Source: Fodinibius salinus
Lineage (GTDB): Bacteria > Bacteroidota > Rhodothermia > Balneolales > Balneolaceae
Direction of reading: 5' to 3'
DNA length: 64,000 nt
NCBI RefSeq assembly: GCF_008124865.1
Contig: NZ_VNHY01000001.1
Location: 744,001 to 808,000, forward strand
Positions 17,284 to 26,881 of the stretch are shown one piece after another. Both the position numbers and the translations under genes were made by a program. Position 1 is the stretch's first letter, and the number at the start of each line of letters is the position of its first letter. The notes beneath the pieces are model-generated. The model was given only the letters and a program-made list of their open reading frames with translations. It did not search any database and was not told the DNA's origin.

Positions 17284-19762
17284 AATCAACATCTTTCTCA
17301 AGCTCAAATTCAAGCATAAACCGCGAGCCGGTTTCTCTCTTTTCATCAAACCAAACCTCGGCATCAATTTGGGTAGATAAAGTATTAATTAGCTGAAATC
17401 CAAGAGACTGTCCTTTATCTAGTCCCACATTCTCGGGCATGCCACTACCATCATCTTCTACGGAAAGAACTATATTCTCTCCGTCAAGATGGATAGAAAC
17501 CTTAATATTACCCTCCTCTTGATCTATAAAAGCATGTTTGTAAGCATTCGTAATAGTCTCATTTAAAATAAGACCACAAGGTATAGCTTGACCGATTGTC
17601 ATATTAATGGGATCAGCATCAATCGTAACAGAAACATCTACTGGTTCATCATCAACAGAAGCCAAAATTTCGTCAACAAGTTCTTCTAAATATTCCCCAA
17701 AAGATATTTCAGATAAGTTTTCGTTTTGATAAAGTTTTTCATGGATCAGGCCAATGGAATTGACCCTCATCTGGCTAGCTTTTAGCACGTGCGATGCATC
17801 AGCTGATTCTGTATTATAGGCTTGCAACTCCAGCAAACCGGTGATCACAGCTAAATTATTTTTTACACGATGGTGAATTTCAGATAACAAGACTTCCTTT
17901 TCTTTGAGGGATTTTTTGACCTTTTCTTCAGCCTCCTTACGATCTGTGATATCTACGTAAATACCATAAATAGCAATAGTATTATCATCTACATTTACTG
18001 GTACTCCATAAATCAATACATCCAGCAGGCTACCATCTTTGTGCACTCGCTTGCCCGTATGGAAGGCCGCTTCTCCCTGAAATATTTCCTCTGAAATACC
18101 TTCCGCAGTCTTCCGCTCTTGTTCCGGAACGATAACTGTATCAATGTTTTTCCCTTTTATCTCTTCGGTACTAAATCCAAACGTTTCTTGAAAGGAGGTA
18201 TTAACTTTTCTAACCTCCTGGTTTTTGTCCATCAAGGCAATGGAGATAGGCGCATTTTGGAATAACTGCCGGAACATTTCTTCATTCTTTCGCAGCTCTT
18301 CTTCGGCATTATACCTATAACTGATATCACGGGCGATAGTAATAACAACATCTTCACCAAAATAGGTACCGGGATTAGCAACAACCTCTTTCGGAAATAT
18401 TTCACCGTCTTTTCGCTTACCCCACCACTTAAAACTTTGGGGAGTTCCATTTAACGCCTTCTGAATATGATTTTGCGTTTTTACCAGATCCACCTTACCG
18501 GGCGCGGCCAACACTTCAGGCGTTTTACCGATATAGAATGATTCCTCATAGCCATACATATCCACTGCACCCTGATTTACTTCCAAGAAGCGACCCTCCT
18601 CATCCTGTATATAAATCGCATCGCTTATGGAGTCAAACAAATCTTGGAAAGTCTCAAGGCTCGCGCGATAATTGCGCATCACCTCTTTATTCTTGGTAAT
18701 ATCAATAAGGGTTCCTACGATAGCATCATCCCCCCGGTACTTAATTTTGGAACCGTAAAGATTCATATCAATTTCACGGCCTTCTTTGGTAATACCCTTA
18801 ATTTCATACTCATTATCCAGGGGATTGCCATTTGTCTCTTCTACAATATTACGCTTTAGTGAACTTCGATCATTAGGATGGATAAGATCAAAAGGCGTTA
18901 CATCATCAATAATTTCCTGTTGCTCATATCCAAAGATATCAGCAAACCGAGGATTCACATGCAAAAAATGATTGTCCTGTATTAAAAAGACTCCCACCAA
19001 CGTCTTTTCGGATAATGTACGGAACAGCTCCTGCGACTCTTTATGCCTGCTTACATCCGTAATAAGTGACTGCACGGAGGATAAATTACCATCTCCATCA
19101 TAAATGAGAGAATTGTACCATTTACTATTAAGTACTTCTCCGTTCTTGGTTACGACTTTACCTTCAGAAGTATATGAACTTTTGTGTTCTTTTGCCGCAG
19201 TCTCAATTTTATTACGTGCTATCTCTAACTCTTCGGGATAAACCAGTTTTTTAAAAAAGTCTCCCTTTCCAATCACTTCGCCTTTTGACCATCCCAATAG
19301 CTCTTCGGCTTTCTCTGACCAGTTGCGAACAGTCAAATCTGAATCCCACGTAATCTTTGCCAGCGGTGAGGAGCCCTGATATGCAAATATTTTCGGGTAC
19401 TTTGTTCGTCGCTCTTCTTTTTTCTCAATTTGAGAGGCAACATCATGTGCCACAGCTAGTGTTACGGGACTTCCCTGATAACTAAAAACGTGAGAGGTAA
19501 ATTGTATAAATAATTTATCGCCTTCTTTGCTCTCATGCACCCATATATCATCACGGCTCGATGAGCCATTTTCTTGGTTACCTAATAACTCATAGCGTTG
19601 TGTTTTTCCGCCCAGGTCACTTAAATTCATTTCGCAAAGCTCATCCCGGGAATAGCCATAAAGCTCAACTGCAGAATTGTTGGCATCGAGGATGTCATGA
19701 GAATTATAGTCTAAGATAAATATGGGCTGATCGTCAAAAAAAGAAATGTCCTTCTTGTTCAT
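17267..19762 (-). CDS. Multi-PAS sensor histidine kinase (HisKA_2 type)
   Basis: 831 residues, no transmembrane segment, so a cytoplasmic sensor. Five consecutive PAS/PAC units are readable (about 8-120, 130-240, 245-360, 365-485, 495-612), with repeated features such as ILDYNSHDILDANNSAVELY, FADIFGYEQQEI and AVDMYGYEESF. The kinase core begins EIHHRVKNNLAVITGLLELQ (phospho-acceptor His about 628) and continues with a HATPase domain (NETITNAYKHAF; DDGSGMPENVG). This H-box defines the HisKA_2/HWE-like class found in light and stress sensors. No response regulator is adjacent. The ligand or cofactor of the PAS units is not apparent. Confidence 0.88.
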   Translation of the reverse strand: MNKKDISFFDDQPIFILDYNSHDILDANNSAVELYGYSRDELCEMNLSDLGGKTQRYELLGNQENGSSSRDDIWVHESKEGDKLFIQFTSHVFSYQGSPVTLAVAHDVASQIEKKEERRTKYPKIFAYQGSSPLAKITWDSDLTVRNWSEKAEELLGWSKGEVIGKGDFFKKLVYPEELEIARNKIETAAKEHKSSYTSEGKVVTKNGEVLNSKWYNSLIYDGDGNLSSVQSLITDVSRHKESQELFRTLSEKTLVGVFLIQDNHFLHVNPRFADIFGYEQQEIIDDVTPFDLIHPNDRSSLKRNIVEETNGNPLDNEYEIKGITKEGREIDMNLYGSKIKYRGDDAIVGTLIDITKNKEVMRNYRASLETFQDLFDSISDAIYIQDEEGRFLEVNQGAVDMYGYEESFYIGKTPEVLAAPGKVDLVKTQNHIQKALNGTPQSFKWWGKRKDGEIFPKEVVANPGTYFGEDVVITIARDISYRYNAEEELRKNEEMFRQLFQNAPISIALMDKNQEVRKVNTSFQETFGFSTEEIKGKNIDTVIVPEQERKTAEGISEEIFQGEAAFHTGKRVHKDGSLLDVLIYGVPVNVDDNTIAIYGIYVDITDRKEAEEKVKKSLKEKEVLLSEIHHRVKNNLAVITGLLELQAYNTESADASHVLKASQMRVNSIGLIHEKLYQNENLSEISFGEYLEELVDEILASVDDEPVDVSVTIDADPINMTIGQAIPCGLILNETITNAYKHAFIDQEEGNIKVSIHLDGENIVLSVEDDGSGMPENVGLDKGQSLGFQLINTLSTQIDAEVWFDEKRETGSRFMLEFELEKDVDFSSAR

Positions 19763-19891
19763 ATATTATTTGATATATGTAAAACTAATCCCAAGCCATT
19801 GAATTAAGAGTCGCTGTAAATCTATAATTCTTAAATTAATAATTAAAATATTTTTAAAATTTAAGTTTTTTCACCTACTAAATTTTACCTG

Positions 19892-19919
19892 TTGGTATCC
19901 ACTTATTTTTTTATATTTA
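19892..19919 (+). promoter_or_regulatory. Candidate promoter of the thrS-infC transcript
   Basis: TTG at 19892-19894, 17 bp, then TATATTTA at 19912-19919, a 7/8 match to the Bacteroidota TAnnTTTG -7 element. The spacing is slightly short of the usual 19-21 bp. It lies about 44 bp before the thrS ATG. No T-box-like leader is visible. Confidence 0.4.
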
Positions 19920-19962
19920 CAAGCTTTTCTCACAATTCCTCATTACTATTATTTAACTGTTA

Positions 19963-21903
19963 ATGCCTGAACAAATTACAATAACTTTTCCCGACGGTAG
20001 CGAAAAAGAATATCCCAAAGGAACAACGGGGCGAGCGGTGGCTGAGTCTATCTCTAAAGGACTAGCCCGCGAAGCACTGAGCATTACGCTTGATGATGAA
20101 ATTATGGATTTAAGCCGCCCTATTGAACAGGACGGTACTATCACCATTAATACATGGGATACCGAAGATGGCAAATATACGTTCTGGCATTCCTCCGCAC
20201 ATGTGCTGGCAGAGGCTGTACAAGCACTTTATCCCGATGCAAAGTTTGGCATTGGCCCGCCCATCGAAGACGGTTTTTATTATGACATTGATTTTGGTGA
20301 CCAGACGGTAGGCGAAGATGATCTCGAAGAGATTGAAGACAAGATGATTGAAATGGCGCGCAAGAAGTCAACATTCGAACGCCGCCCAGTATCAAAAGAA
20401 GAAGCCCTAAAATTTTATAAAGACACGGGCAATGAATATAAAATTGATCTGATAAGCGAACTTGAAGACGGCAACATTACTTTTTACGAACAGGGTGATT
20501 TTACCGACCTTTGTCGCGGACCGCATATTCCTGATACCGGACGTATTAAAGCGGTAAAACTTACCAGCCTTGCCGGCGCTTACTGGCGGGGAGATGAAGA
20601 AAATGAACAGCTTACTCGTATTTACGGCATCTCTTTTCCCAAGCAGAAACTACTAAAACAATATATTAAGCGCGTTGAAGAAGCTAAAAAACGCGACCAC
20701 AAAAAGCTGGGCAAAGAGCTCGATATTTATATGATCGATTCTATGGTCGGCAAAGGACTACCCGTTTGGTTGCCCAATGGTACTACTCTGCGCCGAACAC
20801 TGGAAGCTTTTTTGCGAGAGGAACAGAAAAAACGAGGATATAAGGAAGTAATTACCCCTCATATTGGTAACTTGGATCTCTATCGTACATCGGGGCACTA
20901 TCCTTATTACCGAGAGTCGCAGTATAATCCCATTGACGTTGATGATGAGGGCTACCTGCTAAAACCAATGAATTGCCCGCATCATCATAGGATTTACTCG
21001 AACAAACTGCACAGCTATCGCGATCTGCCATTGCGACTGGCAGAGTTTGGTAGTGTATATCGCTACGAACAATCAGGCGAATTGAACGGGCTGTCACGAG
21101 TGCGCGGATTTACACAAGACGATGCACATATTTATTGTACGCACGATCAACTCAAAAGCGAAATCGAAAATTGTATCGACCTCACGGAATTTGTGTTTGG
21201 TACTTTTGAGATGCCAGTTGATATTCGTCTTTCTTTCCGTGACGACAACGAGGAAAAATATGGTGGCGATACCGAATATTGGGATCGAGCAGAAAAAGAG
21301 ATTAAAGAAGTAGCTGACGAGATGGATCTTGACTACACCATTGCCCGCGGCGAAGCTAGCTTTTATGGGCCCAAGATCGACTTTATTATTCGTGATGCTA
21401 TAGGACGAAAATGGCAGCTGGGAACCGTTCAAGTAGATTATGTAATGCCTGAGCGTTTTGATTTAACCTATATAGGATCTGATAACAGTGAACATCGACC
21501 GGTCATCATTCACCGTGCACCTTTCGGATCGATGGAGCGATTTACCAGCATATTAATCGAACATTTTGCCGGTGATTTTCCGGTCTGGCTGGCACCTAAA
21601 CAGGTACAGATTATTCCTATTTCTGATGATTTTAATGAATACGCCTACGAGTGTGCCTCTGCATTGAAAAAGCACGATGTGCGTGTAGAGGTTGATACAC
21701 GAAGCGAACAAGTGGGCGGAAAAATCCGAGATGCTGAAACGAGTAAAATTCCTTATATGTTAATAGTAGGTGAAGATGAACAAACGACCGATACTGTTTC
21801 GGTTCGCCGCCATAAAGAAGGCGATATTGGCACCTTTGATTTTTCTGAATTTATTTCTAATCTCACTGATGAGATTGATAACAAAGATTTACCGAACCAC
21901 TAG
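19963..21903 (+). CDS. thrS: Threonine--tRNA ligase
   Basis: Charges tRNA-Thr. At 646 residues it is full length. In order: TGS domain (1-60, ITITFPDGSEKEYPKGTTG), the second additional/editing domain (about 62-225, with FWHSSAHVLAEAV giving HxxxH and the later CRGPHIP cysteine-histidine pair), class II catalytic core with motif 2 RLAEFGSVYRYEQSGELNGLSRVRGFTQDD-type residues and motif 3 HRAPFGSMERF, and a C-terminal anticodon-binding domain (QVQIIPISDDFNEYA to the end). It is the first gene of a translation cluster; infC starts 31 bp downstream. Confidence 0.97.
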   Translation: MPEQITITFPDGSEKEYPKGTTGRAVAESISKGLAREALSITLDDEIMDLSRPIEQDGTITINTWDTEDGKYTFWHSSAHVLAEAVQALYPDAKFGIGPPIEDGFYYDIDFGDQTVGEDDLEEIEDKMIEMARKKSTFERRPVSKEEALKFYKDTGNEYKIDLISELEDGNITFYEQGDFTDLCRGPHIPDTGRIKAVKLTSLAGAYWRGDEENEQLTRIYGISFPKQKLLKQYIKRVEEAKKRDHKKLGKELDIYMIDSMVGKGLPVWLPNGTTLRRTLEAFLREEQKKRGYKEVITPHIGNLDLYRTSGHYPYYRESQYNPIDVDDEGYLLKPMNCPHHHRIYSNKLHSYRDLPLRLAEFGSVYRYEQSGELNGLSRVRGFTQDDAHIYCTHDQLKSEIENCIDLTEFVFGTFEMPVDIRLSFRDDNEEKYGGDTEYWDRAEKEIKEVADEMDLDYTIARGEASFYGPKIDFIIRDAIGRKWQLGTVQVDYVMPERFDLTYIGSDNSEHRPVIIHRAPFGSMERFTSILIEHFAGDFPVWLAPKQVQIIPISDDFNEYAYECASALKKHDVRVEVDTRSEQVGGKIRDAETSKIPYMLIVGEDEQTTDTVSVRRHKEGDIGTFDFSEFISNLTDEIDNKDLPNH

Positions 21904-21934
21904 CATTAATTTGAATAAAAGATAGAGGTCACTT

Positions 21935-22498
21935 ATCGCAAGAAACAGAAGAAGACGACGACCACGGGGCAACGATGATCGGCCCAATTCTAATGAAGAA
22001 ATACGAGCATCAAAAGTACGGGTTATTTACCCTGAGGATGCCGATAAAGAACACGAAGTTGTACCTATAGAACGTGCCTTAGAAATTGCCGAATCATACG
22101 GGCTCGACCTTGTTGAGGTAGCACCCAATGCAAACCCTCCTGTTTGCAAAGTGCTGGATTTCGGCAAGTATATGTACAAAAAGAAAAAGAAAGAAAAAGA
22201 AGCCAAGAAGAAGCAGCACACCGTTGAGGTAAAAGAGCTTCGATTTCGTCCTAATACGGATGATCATGACCTTGAGTTTAAAACACGTCATGCCCGTGAA
22301 TTTTTAGAGGGCGGTGACAAAGTAAAAGCTACGGTTCAATTTAGAGGACGAGATATGCTTTATACCGAACGCGGTGAAGAGCTTCTGCAAGATCTGGCCG
22401 AAGAGCTGGATGATGTCAGCGAAATTGAGACAAAACCCAATATGGAAGGCCGCCGTATGATTATGATGCTGGCTCCTATGGGTAAAGGTTCATCATAA
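21935..22498 (+). CDS. infC: Translation initiation factor IF-3, non-canonical ATC start
   Basis: Prevents premature 30S-50S joining and proofreads start codons. Homology extends well upstream of the first in-frame ATG (22151): the IF-3 N-terminal domain reads ASKVRVIYPEDADKEHEVVP and SYGLDLVEVAPNANPPVCK, all before or across it. Between the in-frame TAG at 21923 and 22151 there is no ATG, GTG or TTG. The ATC at 21935 is preceded 5 bases upstream by AGAGGT (21924-21929). An AUC start fits the known habit of infC genes (AUU in E. coli), which makes IF-3 discriminate against its own mRNA. The protein is 187 residues with a basic Arg-rich N-terminal extension. Confidence 0.93.
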   Translation: MARNRRRRRPRGNDDRPNSNEEIRASKVRVIYPEDADKEHEVVPIERALEIAESYGLDLVEVAPNANPPVCKVLDFGKYMYKKKKKEKEAKKKQHTVEVKELRFRPNTDDHDLEFKTRHAREFLEGGDKVKATVQFRGRDMLYTERGEELLQDLAEELDDVSEIETKPNMEGRRMIMMLAPMGKGSS

Positions 22499-22510
22499 GA
22501 TCTATATTAT

Positions 22511-22542
22511 GTGATGTCATCATTTTGAAGTGATGACATCAC
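22511..22542 (+). terminator. Perfect 12-bp hairpin between infC and rpmI
   Basis: GTGATGTCATCA (22511-22522) and TGATGACATCAC (22531-22542) form a perfect 12 bp stem with an 8-base loop, starting 12 bases after the infC stop. No long T run follows, so it may be a partial terminator, a processing site, or a regulatory hairpin. Confidence 0.55.
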
Positions 22543-22560
22543 ATTTACCTGCATTTTAGA

Positions 22561-22592
22561 GTTTAATATTCAAGCTCAAATGCTTATCTTTG
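22561..22592 (+). promoter_or_regulatory. Probable promoter for rpmI-rplT
   Basis: TATCTTTG at 22585-22592 is a perfect match to the Bacteroidota -7 consensus TAnnTTTG, about 41 bp before the rpmI ATG. The -33 region is only loosely matched (GTTT at about 22561). Its position just after the infC hairpin supports a separate transcript for the two ribosomal proteins. Confidence 0.5.
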
Positions 22593-22632
22593 CATCCATT
22601 AAATTCGAAGAAATTTTATTAGGTATTGTATT

Positions 22633-22830
22633 ATGCCAAAAATGAAAACACACAGTGGGGCTAAAAAGCGCTTCAAAAAAACCGCTTCCGGTAAAATTAA
22701 GCGCAAGAAGGCTGGTAAAAGCCATATTCTCACTAAAAAACGAAGTAAAAGAAAGCGTAAACTCGGCAAACCTACGAAAGTAGACAAAACGAAGAAGAAA
22801 GATGTCGAGCAAATGCTTCCTAATAGCTAA
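22633..22830 (+). CDS. rpmI: 50S ribosomal protein L35
   Basis: 65 residues, highly basic, beginning [19 protein letters not shown] after the initiator Met, the conserved start of bL35, and continuing [16 protein letters not shown]. It is of normal family length. It stands between infC and rplT in the classic infC-rpmI-rplT order, with its own candidate promoter upstream. Confidence 0.97.
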   Translation: MPKMKTHSGAKKRFKKTASGKIKRKKAGKSHILTKKRSKRKRKLGKPTKVDKTKKKDVEQMLPNS

Positions 22831-22866
22831 TTACACCGTAATTTTAACTTTTAAACATTAGACAAA

Positions 22867-23214
22867 ATGCCACGATCACGAAATAAGGTGGCTTCCCGTC
22901 GCCGTCGCCGAAAAATTTTGAAACAGGCGAAAGGTTACTGGGGCAAGCGGAAAAATGTTTATCGTTTTGCGAAAAACACGGTCGAAAAAGGTATGCTTTA
23001 TCAATACCGCGACCGTAAAGTTCGAAAACGAGAATTCAGAAAACTCTGGATCACACGCATTAATGCTGCTGCCCGTCAGAATGATTCTACTTATTCTCGA
23101 CTGATGGGAGCCTTAAACAAGAAAGATATTGAGATCAACCGCAAGGTACTTGCTGACCTTGCCGTCAATGATCCGGATACGTTTACCGCTATTGTCGAAG
23201 AAGCACAACAATAA
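22867..23214 (+). CDS. rplT: 50S ribosomal protein L20
   Basis: 115 residues with the bL20 signature: a basic N-terminal extension ([19 protein letters not shown]), [16 protein letters not shown] and [15 protein letters not shown]. It binds 23S rRNA early in assembly and in many bacteria represses its own operon. It follows rpmI by 36 bp and is followed by a good intrinsic terminator, ending the ribosomal part of the cluster. Confidence 0.97.
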   Translation: MPRSRNKVASRRRRRKILKQAKGYWGKRKNVYRFAKNTVEKGMLYQYRDRKVRKREFRKLWITRINAAARQNDSTYSRLMGALNKKDIEINRKVLADLAVNDPDTFTAIVEEAQQ

Positions 23215-23234
23215 TTTACGGTACGTAGATATTT

Positions 23235-23275
23235 AGCCGGTCCCCTGTTCATTCAGGTGGATCGGCTTTTTATTT
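23235..23275 (+). terminator. Intrinsic terminator after rplT
   Basis: AGCCGGTCCCCTG (from 23235) pairs with CAGGTGGATCGGCT (up to about 23267) around a short TTCATT loop, with a few internal mismatches and wobble pairs, and is followed by TTTTTATTTT. This is a well-formed rho-independent terminator separating rplT from pheS. Confidence 0.75.
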
Positions 23276-23342
23276 TCATTGAAGGATTAACACGAATTAA
23301 ATAGATTCCACCTTCACAAAAGTTTGGACTGATTCACACTTC

Positions 23343-24353
23343 ATGATCGACGATATAGAATCCCTAGAAGAAAAAATTAAACAATATTCCATCGATAATG
23401 AGGATGAACTAGAGTCTTTTAGGCTGGAGTTTTTATCCCGGAATGGAAAAATCCAGGAAATGTTTTCACGGATTAGCGAAGTTCCCAACGAGCAAAAGGC
23501 TCAGGTTGGCAAAGCCATGAACAGTGTGAAAAACCTGGCGCAGGAAACTTTCGATACTGCTGAAAAAAAACTAAAACAGCAAGAAGCATCTGCTATTAAT
23601 GCTACCGATGATGTAACGCTGCCTGCCCCGCCCTATCCTTCCGGCTCATTCCATCCCCTTACACAGACAATGGAAGAGATGAAGAATATTTTTTATCGAC
23701 TGGGATTTTCAATAGCGGATGGTCCGGAAATTGAAGACGACTTCCACAACTTCACAGCATTAAACTTCCCTCCCAATCATCCGGCAAGAGATGAACAAGA
23801 CACTTTCTTTGTCGAAAAAAATGAGGACGATCAGGACTTGGTACTCCGCACACACACCTCTCCTGTTCAAATTCGGCTAATGCAGCAACAGGAACCGCCG
23901 ATACGAGCTATTATGCCGGGAAGGGTGTATCGCAATGAGGCCGTATCTCCAAAATCATATTTCCTCTTTCATCAAGTTGAAGCTCTATATATTGATACTG
24001 ATGTGAGCGTTGCAGAACTTAAGGAAACGCTCATCAGCTTTGTCAAACTCATGTTTGGCAAAGAGGTTAAATATCGTCTGCGGCCGGGCTACTTCCCTTT
24101 TACAGAGCCCAGCCTTGAAATGGATATCTGGTGGGATAATCCCAATAATGACAAGGATGGAAAATGGCTCGAAATTCTAGGATCCGGAATGGTCGATCCC
24201 AATGTCTTAAAAGCAGTAGATATCGATCCCGAAGAATATACCGGCTTTGCCTGGGGCATGGGCGTTGAACGCATTGCGCTGCTTCGGCATCAGATTGATG
24301 ATATTCGCATCTTTTACCAAAATGATGTGCGCTTTTTAGAGCAATTTCACTAA
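23343..24353 (+). CDS. pheS: Phenylalanine--tRNA ligase alpha subunit
   Basis: 336 residues. An N-terminal coiled-coil tRNA-binding region (1-90) is followed by the class II catalytic domain: HPLTQTMEEMKNIFYRLGF, DFHNFTALNFPPNHPARDEQDTFF-type substrate loop, RTHTSPVQIR, and motif 3 GFAWGMGVERIALLRH. It pairs with PheT to form the alpha2-beta2 enzyme. pheT follows 110 bp downstream on the same strand, as usual. Confidence 0.97.
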   Translation: MIDDIESLEEKIKQYSIDNEDELESFRLEFLSRNGKIQEMFSRISEVPNEQKAQVGKAMNSVKNLAQETFDTAEKKLKQQEASAINATDDVTLPAPPYPSGSFHPLTQTMEEMKNIFYRLGFSIADGPEIEDDFHNFTALNFPPNHPARDEQDTFFVEKNEDDQDLVLRTHTSPVQIRLMQQQEPPIRAIMPGRVYRNEAVSPKSYFLFHQVEALYIDTDVSVAELKETLISFVKLMFGKEVKYRLRPGYFPFTEPSLEMDIWWDNPNNDKDGKWLEILGSGMVDPNVLKAVDIDPEEYTGFAWGMGVERIALLRHQIDDIRIFYQNDVRFLEQFH

Positions 24354-24463
24354 TATTTTAAATAAAACGCAGATAATACGGACTGGGCTGATAATCACCT
24401 GAAATACCTGTGGAAATCTGCCGCATCAGCCTACCCGTGTTCCACTTAAATTATTTGTAGCTA

Positions 24464-26872
24464 ATGAAGATTTCATATAACTGGCTTAACGAATTTATCG
24501 ATCTTGATTTATCGCCTGAAGAGACCGCCGAAAAGCTTACGCTTATTGGGCTTGAAGTAGAAGAGATAACATCCCACGGCAGTCAGCTTGAAGGCGTAGT
24601 TGTGGGCGAAATCAATGAAGTAAAGGAGCATTCCAATGCCGACCGGCTGCAAGTCTGTACAGTCGATACAGGCTCTGAGACCGTACAAATTGTCTGTGGA
24701 GCTGATAATGTAGCTGCAGGACAAAAAGTACCGGTAGCCACGGTTGGCACTACCTTGCCAATTGAAACCGAAAATGGTGAACCCTTTACCATTCGAGAAG
24801 CCAAACTTCGGGGAGAGGAATCCAAAGGGATGATCTGTGCCGAAGATGAGATTGGCATAAGTGATGACCATGAAGGCATTATGGTGCTTGATCAAAATAC
24901 AGAAGTTGGTATTCCCCTCAATGAAGCTATCGATCTTTATGAGGATTCGGTAATTGAAATTGAAATCACCCCTAACCGTCCGGATGCAACCTGTCACCTG
25001 GGCGTGGCACGCGATCTTGCTGCCGCACTGGACTTGGAATTAAACAAACCATTTGATACTGATTTTGATAATCAAGAACCACTCGAAGAAATAAAAATTG
25101 ATATTAAAGCGCCCAAAAAGTGCCATCGCTATGTGGGCAAAATGGTAAAAGGTATAACCGTCCAGGAATCACCCTCTTGGCTCAAAAACAAATTGCGTGC
25201 AATTGGTGTACGTCCCGTTAACAACATCGTTGATATTACTAATTATGTAATGTTTGAACTGGGGCAACCCTTACACGCCTTTGATGCCGATACTATTAAA
25301 GGTGACAAAATTATAGTCAAAGATTATGCAGAAGCAATAGAGTTTGAAACACTTGATCATATTGAGCGAACATGCTCACCGGGCACTTTATTTATCTGTG
25401 ATGCTGAAGAGCCTGTTGCCATCGCAGGCGTGATGGGCGGCGTAGATTCAGAGGTGAGCGATGAAACCGCTAATGTACTTATCGAAAGTGCTTATTTTGA
25501 TCCCGCAACAACACGAAAGACTGCCAAAGAACAGGTATTGCAAAGCGATGCTTCCTACCGGTTCGAACGGGGCGTTGATCCACAACTGCAGCGTATTGCT
25601 GCCGAACGTGCCGCTGAACTTATTGCAGAACTTGGCAACGGTAGTATTGTAGAAAGATGCACAGACCAACATCCGGTAAAGGCAGAGTCCCATGAACTTC
25701 GATTGCGTAAATCATACGTTAACCGATTGCTGGGCACTGAATTTTCTATAAACGAAATTGAGGATATATTGGATGGCTTGGAACTCACCACTGTAGAAAA
25801 AGACGAGGCCGAAATTGTGTACTCCATCCCTACTTTTCGTCCCGATCTTCAGCGCGAAGTTGATCTTATTGAAGAGGTAGGTCGTCTGTTTGATTATAAC
25901 AACATTCCAAGTCCTAAACACGGCAAGTTTACTTCTCCCGAACCCCTCACAGAGTGGGAGCAGTTACTCTCTAAGGCGAAAGAAACTGCCAAAAGCCTAC
26001 AGTTTCGCGAAATCTACTCCAACTCTCTTATGCCCGAAGCAGACGCAGAACTGCTGGGAGACCTGGACTATATGATCCATACTCTAAATCCGATCTCTAC
26101 GGATATGACAACCTTACGTCCCTCACTGCAATATGGCTTCCTTACTTCTGTTGCCTACAACTTCAATCGGAATATAGATCAACTCCGCTTCTTCGAGGTT
26201 GGTAATGTATTCAACAAAGCAGATGAAGGGACTTATCACTCCAATATTAAAGAGGAAACAAACATCCTCTTTGGTTTGGCGGGATTCAAAACAACAGAAC
26301 ACTGGAAAACTGACGCTAAACATTTTGAAGTTTTTGATCTTAAAGCACCTGTTAAAACTTTTCTGGAACAACTGGAAGTTTATGATTCCCTGGAAACAAC
26401 TGCTACTGATGCAAACGAGCTAAAATACCTGTATGAAGAGCTTGAAGTAGGTAGGATATATAAAATTAGTGATGAGCTGCGCAACCATTACGAAATTGAA
26501 TATCCTGCATTTGTAGCTGAATTCTCACTTTCACAAATTTATAACATTCGGCAAGAGATTTCACCGCAAAAATATGAACCTGTTTCGAAATTCCCCTCTT
26601 TTGAGTTCGATTTTGCTGTTATCGTGGATAGCACTATTACAGCCGGCACACTCTTAAACGATATCGAAGAGACAGCCGGAACATCGCTAAAACACTTAGA
26701 AGTATTTGACGTTTTTGAGGATGAATCACTTGGTGAGAATAAAAAAAGTATTGCGTTCCGATTGTCTTTTCTCAATAAAAATAAAACATTGACTATCAAC
26801 GATGTAGAACCTATAATTAATAAAATTATAAGGGTTCTTGAGAAAAACCATTCAGCTGAACTTCGATCATAA
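24464..26872 (+). CDS. pheT: Phenylalanine--tRNA ligase beta subunit
   Basis: 802 residues, normal length. Domains in order: B1/EMAP-type tRNA-binding domain (about 40-150, VVVGEINEVKEHSNADRLQVC), B3/B4 editing domain (VRPVNNIVDITNYVMFELGQPLHA-type residues, about 245-270), B5 (about 400-475), class II-like core and the C-terminal ferredoxin-fold anticodon-binding domain (KYEPVSKFPSFEFDFAVIVD to the end). It forms the beta part of PheRS. It is followed after 9 bp by a small coiled-coil gene, so the transcript likely continues. Confidence 0.97.
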   Translation: MKISYNWLNEFIDLDLSPEETAEKLTLIGLEVEEITSHGSQLEGVVVGEINEVKEHSNADRLQVCTVDTGSETVQIVCGADNVAAGQKVPVATVGTTLPIETENGEPFTIREAKLRGEESKGMICAEDEIGISDDHEGIMVLDQNTEVGIPLNEAIDLYEDSVIEIEITPNRPDATCHLGVARDLAAALDLELNKPFDTDFDNQEPLEEIKIDIKAPKKCHRYVGKMVKGITVQESPSWLKNKLRAIGVRPVNNIVDITNYVMFELGQPLHAFDADTIKGDKIIVKDYAEAIEFETLDHIERTCSPGTLFICDAEEPVAIAGVMGGVDSEVSDETANVLIESAYFDPATTRKTAKEQVLQSDASYRFERGVDPQLQRIAAERAAELIAELGNGSIVERCTDQHPVKAESHELRLRKSYVNRLLGTEFSINEIEDILDGLELTTVEKDEAEIVYSIPTFRPDLQREVDLIEEVGRLFDYNNIPSPKHGKFTSPEPLTEWEQLLSKAKETAKSLQFREIYSNSLMPEADAELLGDLDYMIHTLNPISTDMTTLRPSLQYGFLTSVAYNFNRNIDQLRFFEVGNVFNKADEGTYHSNIKEETNILFGLAGFKTTEHWKTDAKHFEVFDLKAPVKTFLEQLEVYDSLETTATDANELKYLYEELEVGRIYKISDELRNHYEIEYPAFVAEFSLSQIYNIRQEISPQKYEPVSKFPSFEFDFAVIVDSTITAGTLLNDIEETAGTSLKHLEVFDVFEDESLGENKKSIAFRLSFLNKNKTLTINDVEPIINKIIRVLEKNHSAELRS

Positions 26873-26881
26873 TTAGGTGCC

